From Bacteroidia bacterium (GTDB lineage: Bacteria; Bacteroidota; Bacteroidia; Chitinophagales; JAUHXS01): DNA of 64,000 nucleotides. The position numbers were made by a program, and so were the translations under genes. Positions 17,817-26,174 of this stretch are shown here, piece by piece. The notes beneath the pieces are model-generated. The model had not been told where the DNA came from. It worked only from the letters and a program-made list of their open reading frames with translations, and made no database searches. The stretch's first letter is position 1. Each line of letters opens with the position of its first letter. Where the stretch lies: positions 473,829-537,828 of the forward strand of contig JAUHXS010000002.1 in NCBI GenBank assembly GCA_030426955.1. The letters are read 5' to 3'.

Positions 17817-17855
17817 ACAAGAATTGTTACTAAGGTAAAAATATAAAGAAACATT

Positions 17856-19034
17856 ATGCAAGAAGTTTATATCATTTCTGCGGTAAGAACGCCAATGGGA
17901 AGTTTTGGAGGAGCTTTGTCTGGTGTAAAGGCAACTCAATTGGGAGCAACAGCAATTAAAGGTGCTATAGAAAAAGCTGGGATAGATGCAAAGGAGGTAG
18001 ATGAGGTCTTTATGGGCAATGTTTTACAAGCTAATTTAGGTCAGGCTCCCGCTAGGCAGGCCGCTATTTATGCTGGTATTGGAGATAATGTACCCTGTAC
18101 AACCATTAATAAGGTTTGTGCCTCAGGAATGAAGTCCATTATGTTTGCTGCACAAAGCATCATGACAGGAGATAACGATGTTGTTATAGCTGGAGGCATG
18201 GAAAATATGTCTGCAGTTCCATATTATTTGGATAAGGCAAGAAATGGTTATAGGCTTGGAAATGGAGCTCTTATAGATGGCTTAGTAGGTGATGGGTTGA
18301 CCGACGTGTACAACAATTATCATATGGGAAATGCTGCTGAACTTTGTTCTAAAGAATGCAATATATCCAGAGAAGAACAGGATGCTTATGCCATTGAATC
18401 TTACAATCGTTCCGCATCAGCATGGAGTGCTGGAAAATTTCAAGATGAAATTGTATTAGTAGAAGTTCCGCAAAGGAAAGGAGATCCAATTATTGTAAGT
18501 GAGGATGAGGAGTATAAGAATGTAAAAATGGAAAAGATCCCTCAACTAAGACCTGTATTTCAAAAAGAGGGTACGGTAACGGCTGCTAATGCCTCTACAT
18601 TAAATGATGGTGCGGCTGCATTAGTATTAATGAGCAAAGAAAAAGCAGAAGCTTTGGGTGTGAAACCAATTGCAAAAGTGGTAAGTTATGCTGATGCAGC
18701 ACAAGCTCCAGAATGGTTTACTACAGCGCCTGCGAAAGCATTACCAAAGGCTGTGTCAAAAGCCAATCTTACTTTTGATGATATTGATTACTTTGAAATT
18801 AATGAAGCATTTTCAGTAGTAGCATTAGCTAATAATAAGGAACTGAAACTAGATGCAAGTAAAGTAAATGTGAATGGCGGCGCCGTATCCTTAGGTCATC
18901 CGCTAGGGTGTTCTGGAGCAAGAATAGTGGTTACTCTGATTAACGTGTTAAAGCAAAATAGTGCCAAGTACGGTGCTACTGGAATTTGTAATGGTGGAGG
19001 TGGTGCCTCTGCAATGGTCATAGAAAACTTATAA
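17856..19034 (+). CDS. Acetyl-CoA C-acetyltransferase (thiolase)
   Basis: A 392-residue biosynthetic-type thiolase that condenses or cleaves acetoacetyl-CoA. The acyl-accepting Cys88 lies in NKVCASGM, the His348 of GHPLGCSG and the proton-donor Cys378 of CNGGGGAS are present, and the numbering equals that of the classic Zoogloea enzyme. The pantetheine-loop region and NEAFSVVA are intact. It is not followed by a hydroxyacyl-CoA dehydrogenase or CoA transferase, so the pathway (ketone body, amino acid or fatty acid turnover) is open. The small exported-protein gene that follows 43 bases later may be co-transcribed. Confidence 0.95.
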   Translation: MQEVYIISAVRTPMGSFGGALSGVKATQLGATAIKGAIEKAGIDAKEVDEVFMGNVLQANLGQAPARQAAIYAGIGDNVPCTTINKVCASGMKSIMFAAQSIMTGDNDVVIAGGMENMSAVPYYLDKARNGYRLGNGALIDGLVGDGLTDVYNNYHMGNAAELCSKECNISREEQDAYAIESYNRSASAWSAGKFQDEIVLVEVPQRKGDPIIVSEDEEYKNVKMEKIPQLRPVFQKEGTVTAANASTLNDGAAALVLMSKEKAEALGVKPIAKVVSYADAAQAPEWFTTAPAKALPKAVSKANLTFDDIDYFEINEAFSVVALANNKELKLDASKVNVNGGAVSLGHPLGCSGARIVVTLINVLKQNSAKYGATGICNGGGGASAMVIENL

Positions 19035-19077
19035 CAGTCATACACTATATCTGATTCTAATTCGTTTTATTACAGGT

Positions 19078-19980
19078 ATGGCAAAGAGTTGGCTCTTATT
19101 GATCTTTCTTTCTTGCAATTTTTCATTGTTAATAGCTCAAAAAAGCCTGGAAGCATATGAACAAGAGATTCAGGCTTATGCGGATACGATGATGATTGGT
19201 ATGTCTGAGTTCCAAAGGCTCAATGCCTGTTATAAACTCATTCCTAAGCTCGTAAAAGCGTTAAAAGAGCCTAATTCCTTTGAATACCCTTTTGATAAAG
19301 TAGGAACGATATCCATTTTAACAGCCTCAGATCAATCATTCAGAGTCTTTTCCTGGCAAGTTTTAAGAGATAATGCTACTGTAAGACATTTTGGAGCCAT
19401 TCAGATGAATAATAAGGATAGCCTAGCACTGTTTCCCTTCTTTGATGCCTCAGATTTTACAGATAGCGTTGAGAAAAAGGTGCTAGATTACAAGGAATGG
19501 TATGGCTGTATTTATTATAAATTGCTTGAAGAAAAGTTTTTTGGTAAAACATACTATACCCTGTTAGGATGGGATGCAAATGACTCTAAGAGTGATAAAA
19601 AAATTATAGAGCCTTTGACCTTTAAAGAAGGCAAACCCGTTTTTGGTAAACCTATAATCGTGCATAATAAAGATAGCGTTCATACTAGGTTTATTCTTGA
19701 ATATAAAGATGGAGAAGAACGTCAGGTAGAAGATCAAGAGGGGCGAATTATTACTTATGAGGAGTCTGTTAGTGTTGGGTTGAATTATGACGATGAATTA
19801 AAGAGTATACTATTTGATCACTTAATTCCTGAGACTCCTTTAACCAAAGGGCAGTATAATACATATGTGCCAGATGGTAGCTACAGTGCATTTGAGTTTA
19901 AAAGAGGGAAATGGCGATTTGTCGATAAGGTATTTGATCAAACATTTTCTGAGCCTCCAGGACCAAATACCCAGCAGTAA
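19078..19980 (+). CDS. Conserved exported protein, unknown function
   Basis: A 300-residue protein with a signal peptide (WLLLIFLSCNFSLLIAQ) ending in the typical Bacteroidota Gln. The mature part contains aromatic-rich strands (FRVFSWQVLRDNATVRHFGAIQM, YTLLGWDAND, GKPVFGKPI) and ends with a Pro/Gln tail (PPGPNTQQ). I recognise no catalytic motif; it looks like a conserved periplasmic or outer-membrane-associated Bacteroidota protein. There is no T9SS sorting domain. It follows the thiolase gene on the same strand. Its stop codon directly abuts the stop of the convergent SBP gene with no base between. Confidence 0.65.
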   Translation: MAKSWLLLIFLSCNFSLLIAQKSLEAYEQEIQAYADTMMIGMSEFQRLNACYKLIPKLVKALKEPNSFEYPFDKVGTISILTASDQSFRVFSWQVLRDNATVRHFGAIQMNNKDSLALFPFFDASDFTDSVEKKVLDYKEWYGCIYYKLLEEKFFGKTYYTLLGWDANDSKSDKKIIEPLTFKEGKPVFGKPIIVHNKDSVHTRFILEYKDGEERQVEDQEGRIITYEESVSVGLNYDDELKSILFDHLIPETPLTKGQYNTYVPDGSYSAFEFKRGKWRFVDKVFDQTFSEPPGPNTQQ

Positions 19981-21780
19981 TTAAGATTTTTTTGCCTGTT
20001 CAATAGCTTTCTTTTTTGCCGCCTCTTCTGTTTTTGTAAAATCAATCCATACTCTAGAAAAATCCCTATACTGTATTGGATTATTTGGAAAACCTCTTAT
20101 GTCAGGTTGTAGAATTCTATAATTTTCATCATACCATAATATTAACAAAGGGGCGTCCTCCATTGCTTCAATTTCTGCCTGTAAGAAGTATTCATTGCTA
20201 GAAGTTTTTGTCTTTGCACGAAGTCCCAACTCATAGAACTGATCAAATTTTTCATTTCTGTATCTTGAAGTATTAGGATAGGAAGGTTGATGAAGACTTT
20301 TAGGTACGTTTACACCGTATAATAAGCTTAAGAAGTTTTCTGGACTTGCGAAGTCTGCTACCCAGCCAGAACGAGCAAGTTGAAAATTCCCATTTCTAGT
20401 CTTTACAAGTTTATCATTAAGGGATATTGTATTTATTCTCAAATCAATATTTAAATGTTTTTTAAGTTGTCTTTTTACTTCGTTGGCAACAGCTATATGT
20501 ATGCCCCCACCTTTATTGACTTGTAGTGTTATTGTTCCAATATCTGAACCGTCATTATATCCTGCTTTCTTTAAATATTTTTTGGCTTGATCAATATTTA
20601 GCTCATATCCAGATATTTGCGTGACGTCATAATCTTGTAGAACAGGAGGGGTTATGCCATATATTCCAGGTGCATAGCCCGCTCCATCTAGAATCATATC
20701 TAAGATAAGTTGTCTATTAATTGCGTAAGAGAGTGCTTTTCGCAGGTTTTTATTAGCAAATACACCATCAGCAGTCATGAATTCATAAAATTGAGCAATC
20801 ATTTCTGGAGTTCTTTGTTGTATGTACTCCTTTGGCTCTATTGCTCCTTGGGTAAAGTCAACCTCAATAATATCTATAATATCACTAGTAGATATTTGGT
20901 AGACCATATCGATAGTTTCAGATAAGAATAGGTCAACTTCCTTTGCCTTATCGTTGATGAAAAATATTTCTAGCGTATCTAGAAATGGCAACTTGTTGTT
21001 ATGCTCATCAAAAATGTAATAATTATCATTTTTAATCAATGTCAAGGATGTATCTTCTTGGATATTAGTCAGCTTAAAAGCTCCAGTGCCGACGGTCACA
21101 CGTTCTCCATAAGCTTGAAAAGCTTCTTCTGGATAGACATAGCAATACTGCATACAAAGTAAATATAGAAAATCATGATATGGCTGTGTTAGTCTTATTT
21201 GGAAAGTCGTTTCACTTAATGCCTTTATCCCCTCTAAAGGTACTTCATCAAGCTTTTTGCGCTGTAGGCTTTTGTTGAAAAAATCATTTGCACCAACCAC
21301 TTTATCTTTAAATATAATTTCAAATGCTTGTCTATTTTCTTTAGTGCATAATCGCCTATAGCACTTTTCAAAATCTTTTGCATTAACCAAACGACCTTTA
21401 CCATTCTTAAAACATTTATCATCATGGAAATAAACATCATTACGCAAATTGAATGTATAAACTGTTCCTGATGAGTCAATTGTGTAAGATGCTGTTATGG
21501 CGTTAAGCACTTCATTGTCTATATTAGAAGCATCTAGCTTTACTAGACCTTCATAAATTTGGGATGCGATTCTATGTGTTATTGCATCCGTTATTTGAGG
21601 AGGATATAAAGTACCAATAAAATCTGGTTCATTAAGGCTGAACTTGCCACCATAGTATTTATCTCCCTTGCCTAGGTAATAAGCTTTTGTTTTAGAGCCT
21701 TGTTGATCTAAGTTGCAACTAACAAGGGTAAACCCAGCTAGAATACATATGAAGAAATATATAGTTGCGTTTTTTATCAA
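19981..21780 (-). CDS. Peptide-type ABC transporter substrate-binding lipoprotein
   Basis: A family 5 solute-binding protein (SBP_bac_5) of 599 residues. The N-terminus has a lipoprotein signal with the lipobox LVSC (Cys22), so it is membrane-anchored. Typical family segments are DAITHRIASQIYEGLVKLD, YTFNLRNDVYFHDD, VGTGAFKL, NKNLRKALSYAINRQLI and YGITPPV. The start codon is TTG at 21780; no ATG is nearby and a good TATCTTTG box lies 18 bases upstream. The ABC permease and ATPase genes are not adjacent. Family ligands are oligopeptides, nickel or haem; the actual ligand is not readable. Confidence 0.88.
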   Translation of the reverse strand: MIKNATIYFFICILAGFTLVSCNLDQQGSKTKAYYLGKGDKYYGGKFSLNEPDFIGTLYPPQITDAITHRIASQIYEGLVKLDASNIDNEVLNAITASYTIDSSGTVYTFNLRNDVYFHDDKCFKNGKGRLVNAKDFEKCYRRLCTKENRQAFEIIFKDKVVGANDFFNKSLQRKKLDEVPLEGIKALSETTFQIRLTQPYHDFLYLLCMQYCYVYPEEAFQAYGERVTVGTGAFKLTNIQEDTSLTLIKNDNYYIFDEHNNKLPFLDTLEIFFINDKAKEVDLFLSETIDMVYQISTSDIIDIIEVDFTQGAIEPKEYIQQRTPEMIAQFYEFMTADGVFANKNLRKALSYAINRQLILDMILDGAGYAPGIYGITPPVLQDYDVTQISGYELNIDQAKKYLKKAGYNDGSDIGTITLQVNKGGGIHIAVANEVKRQLKKHLNIDLRINTISLNDKLVKTRNGNFQLARSGWVADFASPENFLSLLYGVNVPKSLHQPSYPNTSRYRNEKFDQFYELGLRAKTKTSSNEYFLQAEIEAMEDAPLLILWYDENYRILQPDIRGFPNNPIQYRDFSRVWIDFTKTEEAAKKKAIEQAKKS

Positions 21781-21797
21781 TTACGAAGCTTTATTTT

Positions 21798-21805
21798 CAA
21801 AGATA
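21798..21805 (-). promoter_or_regulatory. Promoter of the SBP lipoprotein gene
   Basis: On the minus strand TATCTTTG fits TAnnTTTG, and a TTTG element lies 15 bases further upstream, making this one of the few two-box matches in the window. The predicted leader is about 10-20 bases before TTG 21780. Confidence 0.6.
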
Positions 21806-22050
21806 CTTAATTTCAGTTGTCAAAAAAAGTGAATTTGTCTGCACGAAGTGTGTCTTTGTATATTGTGATTTTTATATGTGGTAATGAATTAATATTAGAC
21901 TAAAGTAAACAATGTTTGGTACGATTTTTGTATATTTATTCATTGAATTTACTTAGAAAAAAATCTAGTAAAATTTTGAAAACAACAATAATCAAAGTAA
22001 TATTGTGTATTGTGTTTTAAGCAAAATAGCTAAATACAAAAAAAAAATTA

Positions 22051-22848
22051 ATGAAAAATCTATTTAAGTTATTCTTTACTAGCTTTTTAGCCATTTCTTT
22101 AGTGGTTGTTTCATTTGCCCAAAATGAATTAGAAGTGGATGGTACATATCAAGGTGATGAAATATACGTTCAAAACCCTTTAAATAATTCAACCAATACT
22201 TTTTGTATCAAAAAAGTGACTGTTAACAATAAGGAGCTTGAGAAAGAGCTAATAAATACAAGTGCTTTTATCATACCTTTAGAGGGGATGCAAGTTGGCA
22301 AGTATGTTAATATCAAGATTGAGTATGATAATAACTGTAGACCAAGAGTTTTGAATGCTGAAGCATTAAGGTCTAAGGCTACTTTTGAGTTAGTTACCAT
22401 CAAAGTAGAAGGTAACAAGTTGAAGTTTACTACTAAAAATGAGACTACAGAGCAACCTTTTATAGTAGAACGATTTAAAAATAGCAAATGGACACCTATT
22501 GATGTAATTGTGGGAAAAGGTCCTGATGGGTTTAATAACTACGAGACAGAAGTAAGCCACTATACAGGTTTGAACAGGTATAGAGTAAAACAAGCGGATT
22601 TGAAACCAGGTCGTTGGAAGTTTGCACTCCCTGTAGAATTTATGAATGATAGAGAGCCAATCACCTTTTACCCAAGAAGGATATCCAAAGAGCTATTCTT
22701 TTCAGATGCAGCTGAATATGAGATTTATGACAGCTTTGGCTCTATCGTGAAAAAAGGCGTTGGAGAAAAAATAGATCTTGAAGAGTTGGAGGCTGGCGTA
22801 TACTATCTCAACTATGACGGCAGAACAGAAAAGTTTCTAAAAAAATAG
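22051..22848 (+). CDS. Exported protein with T9SS type A-like C-terminus
   Basis: A 265-residue protein with a signal peptide (LFFTSFLAISLVVVSFAQ). The mature region has a first beta domain (about 25-125) and a second (about 125-205, with QPFIVERFKNSKWTPIDVI and HYTGLNRYRVKQADLKPG) that recalls the segment found just before sorting domains in many T9SS cargo proteins. The last ~55 residues (AAEYEIYDSFGSIVKKGV, LEELEAGVYYLNY, KFLKK) have the shape of a type A sorting domain but are short. Secretion by T9SS is likely but not certain. The gene is monocistronic with a long AT-rich leader. Confidence 0.65.
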   Translation: MKNLFKLFFTSFLAISLVVVSFAQNELEVDGTYQGDEIYVQNPLNNSTNTFCIKKVTVNNKELEKELINTSAFIIPLEGMQVGKYVNIKIEYDNNCRPRVLNAEALRSKATFELVTIKVEGNKLKFTTKNETTEQPFIVERFKNSKWTPIDVIVGKGPDGFNNYETEVSHYTGLNRYRVKQADLKPGRWKFALPVEFMNDREPITFYPRRISKELFFSDAAEYEIYDSFGSIVKKGVGEKIDLEELEAGVYYLNYDGRTEKFLKK

Positions 22849-23047
22849 GTGCGTTTCTATTTATCTTTCTTCGCATATCGTGATATATTCATGAGCTAAA
22901 TTCAAGAATGTTTTGCTAACAAAGGGAGTCGGTACTTTCTGAAAAGTTTTTCTTACTTTTCCAATTTTATATCGATTTTTATGCACTTACTTTTTGGTTT
23001 GAAATGTACTTATTTTTAGTGAAAAAATTTCAAGTTAAGCACTTAAA

Positions 23048-23080
23048 CCGCCATTGCTTATACACCGTGTTAGGCACAGG
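23048..23080. other. Cassette-boundary-like sequence after the methyltransferase gene
   Basis: Read on the minus strand, GCCTAACACGGTGTATAAGC continues into AATGGCGG. GCCTAAC matches the integron attC core box RYYYAAC, and the segment lies three bases after the operon's last stop codon, where a gene cassette would carry its recombination site. A matching partner arm with GTTRRRY is not clear, so it may be a degenerate site or a Bacteroidota repeat of similar look. Confidence 0.35.
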
Positions 23081-23857
23081 TTATTTCTTTTCAGCTACTA
23101 TGCTTATCGCATTCAAATGGGATTGATATTTTCGGAAAACTTTTCGCATTGCCAAAATTCGTTTTCGTTCTTTTGGGTGTGTCAATATGTTGAAGGCAAT
23201 CTTTAAGGTTCTGAAAAAGCCTTCATCATCAATCATTCTTTTTGGTTCGAGCAAGTGCATTGGATTGGTTTCGGTTTTTATGACTTTGAAACCTTCTTTT
23301 TCCAATAAATTACTCCATTCGCTAATAGTCAATGGTCTAGCATTTACTTTTATTACTTGGGCTAATGCTCTTTGTATTTCTGCTTTCTTTTCTTCTGAAA
23401 TATCGTTGGGTTGCAACCCTAATTCGTGTATGCCGTACAATCCTCCTGTTTTGAGAATTCGGTGAGCTTCTTTTATGATTTCGAATTTTCTGTGGTCGGC
23501 TTGCATTGTAAGCATTGCTTCTCCATATACTTTGCTGTAGGAGTTATTATTCAAAGTCGATTCCGCTGCATTGCCTATGATTATTTGTCGGTCTTTTCCG
23601 TTTATAGTTTTGCGAAGAATACTTGCCGCTTCTTCATTGAGTTCAATGCCTGTGTAGGTTTTTGGGTTGGATTGTAAGGCAATGGAAGCCGTAAATCCTA
23701 AGCCTGGGGCAAATTCGACAATATCATCTTCTAAACTAATTTTTAGGTTTTGAATAAGTTTTTGGGTGAGTTCCTTTCCTCCTGGACGCAGAACTTTTTT
23801 GCCCATTTTGGCAAGTATCCAATGTCCTTGTTTTGTATCGATTGTTTTATTTCCCAT
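23081..23857 (-). CDS. Class I SAM-dependent methyltransferase
   Basis: A 258-residue methyltransferase. Motif I is VEFAPGLGFTASIAL (about residues 47-61), the acidic residue at the end of strand 2 is in YTGIELNEEAA, and post-motif segments KVYGEAMLTMQ and RILKTGGLYGIHELGL follow. The N-terminal region WILAKMGKKVLRPGGKELT is diagnostic for a subfamily I have seen next to cupin genes, but its substrate is not known to me. It is the last gene of a five-gene operon and lies 11 bases after the cupin gene. A cassette-boundary-like sequence starts right after the stop codon. Confidence 0.85.
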   Translation of the reverse strand: MGNKTIDTKQGHWILAKMGKKVLRPGGKELTQKLIQNLKISLEDDIVEFAPGLGFTASIALQSNPKTYTGIELNEEAASILRKTINGKDRQIIIGNAAESTLNNNSYSKVYGEAMLTMQADHRKFEIIKEAHRILKTGGLYGIHELGLQPNDISEEKKAEIQRALAQVIKVNARPLTISEWSNLLEKEGFKVIKTETNPMHLLEPKRMIDDEGFFRTLKIAFNILTHPKERKRILAMRKVFRKYQSHLNAISIVAEKK

Positions 23858-23868
23858 TTTTTTATAGT

Positions 23869-24210
23869 TTAATTCTCTGCAACTTTCTCTACTCGATTTG
23901 TATTGTCGTACTTGGTTAAAGTCAGCCGAATAATGCTGTTTTCTTCTGCTTTTAAATCGTGTGGTACATTGCTGTCCAAAGCAATTAAATCTCCTTTTGA
24001 CAAATGTTGTGTTTCGTGTTCTACGCCAAAATCAATGTTGCCTTCCAAAATTTCTACCACTATTGGATAAGAAGTTTTATGCTCTTTCATTACCGTTCCT
24101 TTTTGCATAGCAATTCTGATTTCTTTGGTGAAATTGGTTTCAAACAAAACGGTAATCAAAGGTTTGTTTTTGTTGTATGTTAGGTCTTGGTATATGTTTG
24201 CTGTTTTCAT
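23869..24210 (-). CDS. Small cupin-domain protein
   Basis: A 113-residue single-domain cupin. The two conserved motifs are visible in reduced form: EHKTSYPIVVEILEGNIDFGV (first) and GDLIALDSNVPHDLKAEE (second). His residues in KEHK and VPHD could bind a metal. The family includes dioxygenases, isomerases and sensors, so the activity cannot be assigned. The ATG overlaps the stop of the truncated-haemoglobin gene by four bases (ATGA), so both are made together. Confidence 0.85.
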   Translation of the reverse strand: MKTANIYQDLTYNKNKPLITVLFETNFTKEIRIAMQKGTVMKEHKTSYPIVVEILEGNIDFGVEHETQHLSKGDLIALDSNVPHDLKAEENSIIRLTLTKYDNTNRVEKVAEN

Positions 24211-24590
24211 TTTTCTTGATTTATAAATTCCAATTTACTCTGAAAAATATGAGCGATTGATTTGGCTCTCAATATGGTGTGTTCTGCTACTTCGCCTGTA
24301 AAAAGTTCATTCATATTTTCTTCAAAAAGTTTAAGCCATTGTTGAAAATGTTTTTTGTCAATGGGCAATGGTAAATGTGCTGCAAATGGATTGCCTTTGT
24401 AAGATTGTTTGCCAAAAATTAAAGTGTTCCAAAAACGGTACATTTTGGGCAAATGTGTGTCCCAATCTACTTTTGAAAAATCATTAAACACATAAGAAAG
24501 CAATTCATCTTGGTTCACTTTTGCGTAAAACGAATCCACCATCAACTCAATATCTTTTTCGGTTTGTATGTCGTGTTTATTGCCTTGCAT
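24207..24590 (-). CDS. Group III truncated haemoglobin
   Basis: A 127-residue globin. The proximal segment is recognisable by FNDFSKVDWDTHLPKMYRFWNTLIFG, with the group III signature HLPKMYRFW, followed by GNPFAAHLPLPIDKKHFQQWLKLFEENM, typical of the haem pocket and F helix. The proximal His is most likely the one in DKKHFQQW. These proteins bind O2, NO or sulphide; roles in nitric-oxide or redox metabolism have been proposed for related operons. It overlaps the upstream lipoprotein gene by 14 bases and the cupin gene by four. Confidence 0.92.
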   Translation of the reverse strand: MQGNKHDIQTEKDIELMVDSFYAKVNQDELLSYVFNDFSKVDWDTHLPKMYRFWNTLIFGKQSYKGNPFAAHLPLPIDKKHFQQWLKLFEENMNELFTGEVAEHTILRAKSIAHIFQSKLEFINQEK

Positions 24591-25329
24591 AAATTTCCCA
24601 ATTGCTTATTGTGTTGTATTTGGTATTGTACATTTCTTCAGCATCAGTAAACCAAGTGGTGGATGATTTTATGGAATCTTTAGTCTCCAAATTTTTGAAA
24701 AACACTTGTAAATATTGGTCTTGATACTTTCCTACCCATCTTCGTTCTCCCGAATGGTAACTTATTTTTCGCACTTCTTTTTCGTCAATACTCAAAACAG
24801 AATCGCTTATTACAATTTTACTTTCTGCATTGACAAAACTGCCCGAAATTGGTAGAATATCTCTATTGTCATTGCCATCTAAGGCATAACTGTTCCAGCC
24901 GTGGTCGCCCGTAGCATCAGGTGGAGGAACACCAAAGTTTAGTGCTTCCTCCAATCCGTTGGTTTTGCATTTGTGCTTGTAAAAAGTTAAGGTGCTGTCG
25001 GTCTTTTCTTTGAAAAAAAGTACATACACAATACCGTTTTCGTCTTCTCCAATCCACTTGCCTTTATCCTTTTCATAGGATAGCTTTTTCATTGTGTAAT
25101 TGGTTGAATACACCTTGCCTGTCATTGTATAGACAATACTGTCTTGATAAAGTATATGGGTTGAAACCTGTTCGCCTCCCATTAAGTCAAAAGCCCATGT
25201 ATAATCGCCTGTGTACTCAAAAAAATCTTTCTTGAATTGGTCTGCATACTTGTTGGTTTCTTCCTTACTGTTTTTATGTGTACAGGAAGTTAGAAACAAT
25301 ATCGCTATGAGAATTTGAAATGATTTCAT
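24577..25329 (-). CDS. Lipoprotein with two repeats of a WxG/FFK-type domain
   Basis: The ATG at 25329 is preferred because it overlaps the stop codon of the preceding gene (ATGA) and starts the signal MKSFQILIAILFLTSC, a lipobox. A longer frame would add nine residues to the same signal. The mature protein holds two similar units. One contains YQDSIVYTMTG, KWIGEDENGIVYVLFF and DHGWNSYAL. The other contains RRWVGKYQDQYLQVFF and ends NWEIYARQ. The first unit is clearly related to the neighbouring lipoprotein. The look is of a small beta-barrel (calycin-like) lipoprotein; weak likeness to ZinT-type metal-binding proteins was noted but is not reliable. Confidence 0.72.
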   Translation of the reverse strand: MKSFQILIAILFLTSCTHKNSKEETNKYADQFKKDFFEYTGDYTWAFDLMGGEQVSTHILYQDSIVYTMTGKVYSTNYTMKKLSYEKDKGKWIGEDENGIVYVLFFKEKTDSTLTFYKHKCKTNGLEEALNFGVPPPDATGDHGWNSYALDGNDNRDILPISGSFVNAESKIVISDSVLSIDEKEVRKISYHSGERRWVGKYQDQYLQVFFKNLETKDSIKSSTTWFTDAEEMYNTKYNTISNWEIYARQ

Positions 25330-25781
25330 AACTGCTGTTTGTAATAAGCACCCCAACCGTGGTTTGCTGTTGTTGTATCATCAGGTACATCAATGGTCAT
25401 ACCCTTAGTTACATCTGCCACCTCCTGCTTATATAGTGTAATAGAGTCGGTGTTTTCATATTTCACAAAAATAAAATAGTGTTGATTGCTACTTGTATGA
25501 CCGATAAAACGATTGTTTTCTAAAAGGAATGTGTCTCTCTGCATCAAGTAGTTTGCTTGTCCAACAGGCCCTGCAAGAGTGTATCGTATGCTATCTTGAT
25601 AAATGAGATAATCTACTGTGTGAAGATTTCCAGAGCCTGCTTCAAATTGCCGTTGCCAAGTTCCTGTAAAAGAAATTTCATCTCTTTGAGTTTGTGGTCC
25701 TACAACTGGTTTGATTTCTTCCTTTTTACAAGAGGTACTAAAAAGAATGACTGCTAAGAATAATGTAATTGATGGTCTCAT
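25326..25781 (-). CDS. Small lipoprotein, paralogue of its neighbour
   Basis: A 151-residue lipoprotein with lipobox FSTSC (MRPSITLFLAVILFSTSC) and a short Lys/Glu linker. The mature domain contains FTGTWQRQFEAGSG, YQDSIRYTLAGPVGQANYLM, NRFIGHTSSNQHYFIFVKYENTDS and a C-terminal NHGWGAYYK, each with a counterpart in the downstream lipoprotein. It is the first gene of the five-gene operon and follows a palindromic operator candidate by 15 bases. Function unknown. Confidence 0.7.
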   Translation of the reverse strand: MRPSITLFLAVILFSTSCKKEEIKPVVGPQTQRDEISFTGTWQRQFEAGSGNLHTVDYLIYQDSIRYTLAGPVGQANYLMQRDTFLLENNRFIGHTSSNQHYFIFVKYENTDSITLYKQEVADVTKGMTIDVPDDTTTANHGWGAYYKQQL

Positions 25782-26174
25782 TTACTATAAGTTTTAATTG
25801 TAATTTAGAATGATTTAAAATTACAATCGTATGACTTTATAGAAAATGATATTTATCACGTTTGAATGAGATTTATGTCAACTTGTGCACAATGAGGATC
25901 TAAACGTAGTTCCACATTGAGAACGAAAATTACAAAAGTTGAGAGACAATGCGAAATGTAAATACTTTCTTTTAACCCTTCTATTGTTGCCATTTTTGTG
26001 TCGATTTTTAACTCCAAATTCGGTCAACTTATTTCAGTAGGGGACGCCTTCAAACTAAAAAACTCTAAACTATTAACTAAAACTTGTAACTTTAAACTAT
26101 ACTTAATCAAATAGTGTAGATTTTAAATAAGGGAAGCGTAAGAGTAAAAATAAACATTAATAAATAGTAAAATT
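25782..26174. other. Divergent regulatory region of the haemoglobin operon and the 26175 gene
   Basis: About 390 bases with no convincing gene. It contains the palindrome at 25797-25827, a smaller inverted pair TGATA/TATCA (25848-25859) and an AT-rich stretch of TAAACT-type low-complexity repeats before 26120. No clear TAnnTTTG box is visible for either gene. Confidence 0.5.
25797..25827 (-). promoter_or_regulatory. Candidate operator: 10-bp inverted repeat upstream of the haemoglobin operon
   Basis: ATTGTAATTT (25797-25806) and AAATTACAAT (25818-25827) are perfect reverse complements separated by 11 bases. The dyad centre is about 31 bases before the ATG of the first gene, which suits a repressor site covering the promoter or early leader. 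No regulator gene is adjacent. Confidence 0.55.

Noticed and set aside
24577..25781. ZinT-type metal-binding lipoproteins
   Set aside because: Only a faint likeness in the C-terminal region; the His-rich metal site is absent, so it is not used as a call.
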